Of a stretch of 18,100 nt of DNA, positions 14,744-18,100 are shown piece after piece (positions within the stretch are counted from its first letter, which is position 1; each line of letters opens with the position of its first letter). The translations under genes and the position numbers were made by a program. Source of the DNA: Candidatus Culexmicrobium profundum (GTDB lineage Archaea > Thermoproteota > Methanomethylicia > Culexarchaeales > Culexmicrobiaceae); assembly GCA_025061245.1 (NCBI GenBank), contig JANZKD010000020.1:1-18100 (forward strand), in the 5' to 3' direction. The notes under the pieces are model-generated. The model was given only the letters and a program-made list of their open reading frames with translations, did not search any database and was not told the DNA's origin.

Positions 14744-15142
14744 ATGTCGCTTTATATAACTACTAGTGAGCGTGTCTTTCCTGGTTTACATGATAAGAAG
14801 GATGACTTTCTTAAGCAGTTTAGTGATGAGATGGCTAGGCGTGGATTTAAATTAAAGACTTCTAGGGAGAGTGGTTTTGATTTAATTTATAGTGATATGT
14901 TTGGTGAGGCGAAGATTTACGCTATATCTGATGGAAGTGTGCTGCGATTTGGATATAGGATGGGTGTTTCATTCATAGTGTTCATTTTAGCTGTACTGTT
15001 TCCAATATTGGACTTAATTTACACTATTGTTAGTGCTATCATTGTTATGCTTTGGGTAATGAAAATTCTAATATTGAAGGGAGCGCTTAATGAGGCGGCG
15101 CAGAACACTTATCTTTTATTGAAAGCTAAGAGTACTTCTTAA
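14744..15142 (+). CDS. Small uncharacterised membrane protein with two transmembrane helices
   Basis: I do not recognise this 132-residue protein. Residues 1-70 are soluble and mixed alpha/beta in look, with many charged residues (HDKKDDFLKQF at 16-26). They are followed by two closely spaced hydrophobic helices at about 73-90 and 92-110 and a short polar tail. This gives a membrane hairpin with both ends on the same side, probably the cytoplasm; there is no signal peptide. GGTG five bases before the ATG and a TATA-like sequence support the start. It lies 60 bases after the PIN-ATPase-KH gene and 132 bases before the GlmL-family gene, and appears to have its own promoter. Two-helix C-terminal hairpins also end the protein at 2061-3020, but I see no clear sequence similarity between them. 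Confidence 0.65.
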   Translation: MSLYITTSERVFPGLHDKKDDFLKQFSDEMARRGFKLKTSRESGFDLIYSDMFGEAKIYAISDGSVLRFGYRMGVSFIVFILAVLFPILDLIYTIVSAIIVMLWVMKILILKGALNEAAQNTYLLLKAKSTS

Positions 15143-15147
15143 TTATG

Positions 15148-15156
15148 ATTTTTTGA
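15148..15156 (+). terminator. Possible oligo-T terminator after the small membrane protein gene
   Basis: A run of six T residues in GATTTTTTGATT lies 6-12 bases after the stop codon at 15142. Archaeal RNA polymerase often stops at such T-runs without a hairpin. The sequence is AT-rich, so the call is weak. Confidence 0.3.
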
Positions 15157-15219
15157 TTATTTAAATTTAAGTTGAATATTTATACTGTTCTATTTTACAA
15201 CCATTAAAGTTTTTATGGC

Positions 15220-15233
15220 AAGACTTAAATCTT
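15220..15233. promoter_or_regulatory. Imperfect palindrome upstream of the GlmL-family promoter
   Basis: AAGACTTAAATCTT is an inverted repeat with AAGA/TCTT arms around a TTAA core and one mismatched pair. It lies about 20 bases upstream of the TATA-like box at 15254-15264, a usual place for an archaeal activator site. It may also be chance in AT-rich DNA. Confidence 0.25.
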
Positions 15234-15253
15234 AAAAATGTAATTCTGCTTTA

Positions 15254-15264
15254 GATTTATAAGT
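15254..15264 (+). promoter_or_regulatory. TATA-like box of the GlmL-family operon
   Basis: GATTTATAAGT is centred about 25 bases before an ATG at 15284 and about 16 bases before the ATG at 15275. The spacing favours a leaderless transcript starting at or next to 15284. Confidence 0.45.
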
Positions 15265-15274
15265 GGCAGGGTAG

Positions 15275-17140
15275 ATGGTGAACATGGAAAAACGATATGA
15301 TCTCTCCAAATTAGATGTCACAAAAATGCAAGTCATATTGGCAACCGATGTTGGTAGCACTACCACTAAAGCTAGATTTTTCAAGAAGATTGATGGTCAT
15401 TGGCGTTTCATATGCGCTGGTGAAGCTCCTACAACAGTTGAAAAACCCTTTGAAGACGTTACCATGGGACTTAGAAATGCCATTAGAGAAGTTGAAGAGT
15501 TAACTGGTCACAAGATATTAAGGGATGATGGAACTGGAATAATTGTCCCATATCAAGGTGGAAACGTTGGAGTAGACTTGTATGTTTCAACGAGCAGTGC
15601 TGGCGGCGGCTTACAAATGATGGTTGCTGGTGTAGTTAAAACAATGACTGCTGAAAGTGCTGAAAGAGCTGCTCTTGGAGCAGGAGCAATAGTTATGGAT
15701 GTAATGGCAATTGATGATGGTAGACCTCCTCACAAGAAGATTGAGCGAATGCGTTTCCTAAGACCCGACATGATCTTGCTAGCAGGTGGAACTGATGGTG
15801 GAACTATAAGACACGTAGTAGAAATTGCTGAGCTAATTAAAGCAGCTGAACCTAAACCCAGATTCGGTTTAGGCTATAAGCTCCCAATAGTTTATGCTGG
15901 CAATAAAGAGGCTCGCTCACATGTCAAAGAGGTTTTGGGTGACAAATTTGAGTTAACCATTGTTGATAACATTAGACCTGTACTTGAAGTGGAGGTCGTC
16001 GAACCTGCAAGAGATGCTATTCATAGATTATTCATGGAGCACGTGATGGCACATGCACCTGGCTATCATAAGCTTACTGAATGGGTTATGGCTCCAGTAA
16101 TGCCTACACCTGCTGGTGAAGGAATGATGTTTAGAACCATTGCTAGGATGTGGAAGATCAATGTGTTAGGTGTAGGTTTAGGTGGAGCAACAACAAATGT
16201 TTACTCAGTTTATGAAGGTAAATTCGTTAGAACTGTAAGCGCTAATCTCGGTATGAGTTACAGTATATGTAACGTGCTAAAGGAGGCTGGTGCCCCCAAT
16301 ATAATGAGATGGCTTCCATTCAGAATGGATGAAAGAGAGCTTAGAAATAGATTAGCCAATAAGATGATTAGACCTACAACACTACCACAGACATTAGACG
16401 ACTTAATAGTTGAACATGCAGTTGCAAGGGAAGCCATTAGACTTGGCTTTGAACATCATAAATTGCTAGCTAGAGGTCTTAGAGGTGTTCAGAGAAAGAG
16501 GACTATTGCAGACATATTTGAGCAATCTCTAGAAGAGGAAACCTATATTGATATGATGAATGTTCACTTTGTGGGTGGAACTGGAGGATTACTATCACAT
16601 ACTCCGAGAAGACAGCAAGCTGCATTAATCTTAATTGACGCTTTCCAAGTTAAGGGTGTAACTAGATTAATGTGTGATAGTATATTCATGATGCCACACT
16701 TAGGTGTGTTATCAACAGTTTATCCAGAGGCTGCAATGGAAATCTTTGAAAGAGACTGCATTGTCAAGCTGGGTACATGTATTGCACTCGATGGACATGC
16801 AAAGAAGCCTGGACCAGCGGTTAAAGTAACCGCTTACATGCCTGATGGTTCAACAGTAGAAAAAGTAGTTAATTATGGCTATATTGATAGAATTCCATTA
16901 CCACCAGATCAAACAGCAAAAGTTCTAATTGAGCCTACTTCAGACTTTGATGTTGGTGCTGGTAAGGGTAAGAAGAGGGAAGCTGAAGTTTGGGGTGGTG
17001 CTGCTGGAATAATTATTGATGCTAGAGGTAGACCATTAACTTTACCAGAAGACTTTGAAACTAGAAGAAAGATGCTAGTCTCATGGTTTAAAGCCCTTAA
17101 TGCATATCCTGATGAAATTTTGGAAAAGGAGGAGATTTAG
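15275..17140 (+). CDS. GlmL/MutL-family ASKHA ATPase (glutamate mutase accessory protein homolog)
   Basis: A 621-residue protein of the GlmL (MutL of Clostridium glutamate mutase) family, unrelated to mismatch-repair MutL. It has an actin/Hsp70-type nucleotide fold: phosphate-1 loop ATDVGSTTTK at 23-32, a second acidic-glycine loop GLGGATTN at 301-308 followed by RTVSANLGMSYS, and an adenosine-type loop GGTGGLL at 434-440. In clostridia glmL lies between the subunit genes of B12-dependent glutamate mutase and is thought to help activate or repair the enzyme. Here no mutase subunit is visible; instead the next gene is a barrel-sandwich protein starting directly after the stop. The gene is longer than many family members by a C-terminal region (about 545-621). 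TATA spacing suggests the ATG at 15284 may be the true start, three residues in. Codon choice is visibly richer in A- and C-ending codons than in the plus-strand genes before it. Confidence 0.85.
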   Translation: MVNMEKRYDLSKLDVTKMQVILATDVGSTTTKARFFKKIDGHWRFICAGEAPTTVEKPFEDVTMGLRNAIREVEELTGHKILRDDGTGIIVPYQGGNVGVDLYVSTSSAGGGLQMMVAGVVKTMTAESAERAALGAGAIVMDVMAIDDGRPPHKKIERMRFLRPDMILLAGGTDGGTIRHVVEIAELIKAAEPKPRFGLGYKLPIVYAGNKEARSHVKEVLGDKFELTIVDNIRPVLEVEVVEPARDAIHRLFMEHVMAHAPGYHKLTEWVMAPVMPTPAGEGMMFRTIARMWKINVLGVGLGGATTNVYSVYEGKFVRTVSANLGMSYSICNVLKEAGAPNIMRWLPFRMDERELRNRLANKMIRPTTLPQTLDDLIVEHAVAREAIRLGFEHHKLLARGLRGVQRKRTIADIFEQSLEEETYIDMMNVHFVGGTGGLLSHTPRRQQAALILIDAFQVKGVTRLMCDSIFMMPHLGVLSTVYPEAAMEIFERDCIVKLGTCIALDGHAKKPGPAVKVTAYMPDGSTVEKVVNYGYIDRIPLPPDQTAKVLIEPTSDFDVGAGKGKKREAEVWGGAAGIIIDARGRPLTLPEDFETRRKMLVSWFKALNAYPDEILEKEEI

Positions 17141-18100
17141 ATGAGTTCAACTAAATCTAGTCAATCTGCACACGCATATACTCCTGGTTTAAGAGTTTCA
17201 CCCATCTTCAGAGTTAAAAAACTACGTAGACTTCCACTTCCAGGAGAAGTGCTAGTTAAGAAAGGAGACAAAGTTAACTATGATGATATTGTAGCCAGAA
17301 CAAATCTTCCAGGCGATATCAAGCTAATTAGTGCAGCAGCAATATTGGGTGTTGAACCGGAGGAACTACCTCTTTACATGAAAAAGAAGGTTGGAGATGA
17401 AGTTAAGAAAGGTGAGATAATTGCAATGTACAAAGCTTTCTTTGGACTCATAAAGTCGGAAATTAAATCACCTGTAGACGGCTATATTGAGCACATATCT
17501 AGTGTTACAGGTCAAGTGATACTCAGGGAGCCTCCAATCCCCATTGAAATTGATGCCTATATACCTGGAATAGTAACGGAAGTTTGGCCTAAGGAGGGTG
17601 TTGTAATTGAATGTGCAGCAACTTTCATTGAAGGTATCTTTGGAATTGGTGGAGAGCGACATGGTGAAATTTACATTGCCGTAGATTCTCCAAGTGATGA
17701 ATTAACACTGGATAAAATAACTCCTGCCTGTGAAGGGAAAATAATTGTTGGCGGTTCATATGCTTCAAGTGATGCTCTTAAGAAAGCAATGGAAGTAGGT
17801 GCGAAGGGAGTTGTAATTGGGGGAGCTGATTTCAAGGATATTTCCGATTTTCTTGGATATGAAATTGGTGTTGCAATAACTGGGCATGAAGACATTCCTC
17901 TAACATTAATTATAACTGAGGGCTTTGGAAGAATAAGAATGGCTCAAAAAACATTTAATCTTCTAAAGGAGAATGAGGGCAAATTAGCTGCAATAAATGG
18001 TGCAACACAAATTAGAGCTGGAGTAATACGACCAGAAATAATTGTTCCTCAATTAGATGTAAATCCACTTGAACTTCCAGAAGAAGAAGAAATTTATGTT
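17141..18100 (+). CDS. Barrel-sandwich (biotin/lipoyl-like) protein paired with the GlmL homolog, partial at right edge
   Basis: The frame stays open for 320 codons to the end of the window, so the C-terminus is missing. The ATG follows the GlmL stop directly, and AAGGAGGAG about 10 bases upstream lies inside the GlmL gene, so translation is coupled. The N-terminal half shows lipoyl-like half-barrels: PGEVLVKKGDKV (34-45), VGDEVKKGEIIA (84-95) and SPVDGYIEHI (110-119), then IPGIVTEVWP (141-150). No MKM or DKA-type lysine for biotin or lipoate is seen, so the barrel is probably unmodified, as in RnfC- or secretion-adaptor-type sandwich domains. Residues about 195-260 form a Rossmann-like alternation (KIIVGGSYASS, GVVIGGAD, GVAITGHEDIP). 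A short beta segment near 280-302 could be KOW/SH3-like. I cannot name the family; function is probably tied to the GlmL homolog. Confidence 0.8.
   Translation, partial: MSSTKSSQSAHAYTPGLRVSPIFRVKKLRRLPLPGEVLVKKGDKVNYDDIVARTNLPGDIKLISAAAILGVEPEELPLYMKKKVGDEVKKGEIIAMYKAFFGLIKSEIKSPVDGYIEHISSVTGQVILREPPIPIEIDAYIPGIVTEVWPKEGVVIECAATFIEGIFGIGGERHGEIYIAVDSPSDELTLDKITPACEGKIIVGGSYASSDALKKAMEVGAKGVVIGGADFKDISDFLGYEIGVAITGHEDIPLTLIITEGFGRIRMAQKTFNLLKENEGKLAAINGATQIRAGVIRPEIIVPQLDVNPLELPEEEEIYV

Noticed and set aside
15275..17140. Mismatch-repair MutL
   Set aside because: The name clash comes from glutamate mutase MutL. There is no GHKL ATPase motif; the loops are of the actin/Hsp70-like type.
17468..17895. 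Two short minus-strand frames opposite the barrel-sandwich gene
   Set aside because: The plus-strand frame from 17141 is open to the window edge, has a strong ribosome binding site and shows folded-domain patterns; the minus frames are shadows.
1..18100. tRNA or rRNA genes, CRISPR arrays, insertion sequences, attachment sites
   Set aside because: The gaps between genes are all under 160 bases and AT-rich; none shows a GC-rich cloverleaf, regularly spaced repeats, terminal inverted repeats or a transposase.

Overview
The window looks archaeal. Genes begin with AT-rich TATA-like boxes about 25 bases upstream of starts or short leaders, and some starts appear leaderless. Several families are typical of archaea: a PIN-ATPase-KH protein of the PINA type, a THUMP protein with a SPOUT-like C-terminus, an archaeal-style phosphohexomutase, and a PiT transporter with a DUF47 partner. 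The DNA is AT-rich and Arg is mostly AGA/AGG. I would guess a deep-branching, perhaps thermophilic, lineage of the TACK/Thermoproteota group, but the sequence alone does not fix the lineage. There are no mobile elements, rRNA, tRNA or CRISPR arrays, and no gene-free gap reaches 300 bases.

Layout. Positions 21-950 (minus) hold an arginine deiminase-superfamily enzyme. Positions 1088-4403 (minus) hold a three-gene run in the order phosphoglucosamine/phosphomannomutase, a membrane-anchored protein with two possible PH/GRAM-like modules, and a radical SAM/SPASM enzyme. A small four-CxxC zinc protein (4497-4688, plus) is divergent from that run and nearly touches the end of a HemL-like aminotransferase (4691-5986, minus). 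A Nudix hydrolase and threonine synthase follow, coupled by a TAATG junction (6142-7805, plus). Threonine synthase overlaps adenylate kinase tail to tail (7777-8442, minus). A beta-CASP RNase J-like nuclease (8504-9985, plus) overlaps a PiT phosphate permease tail to tail (9982-11025, minus).

From about 11 kb everything is on the plus strand: the THUMP/SPOUT-like RNA protein, the DUF47 PhoU-like regulator (probable partner of PiT), the PIN-ATPase-KH protein, a small membrane protein, and a two-gene unit running off the right edge. That last unit pairs a GlmL/MutL-family ASKHA ATPase with a protein built from barrel-sandwich (lipoyl-like) segments. No B12 mutase is visible next to it.

The best candidate for undescribed biology is this terminal GlmL/barrel-sandwich pair, which differs by eye in codon usage from its neighbours. 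Second is the PH-like membrane protein with its adjacent SPASM enzyme. The rest is mostly housekeeping, packed so tightly that convergent genes share or abut stop codons and divergent genes appear to share TATA elements.
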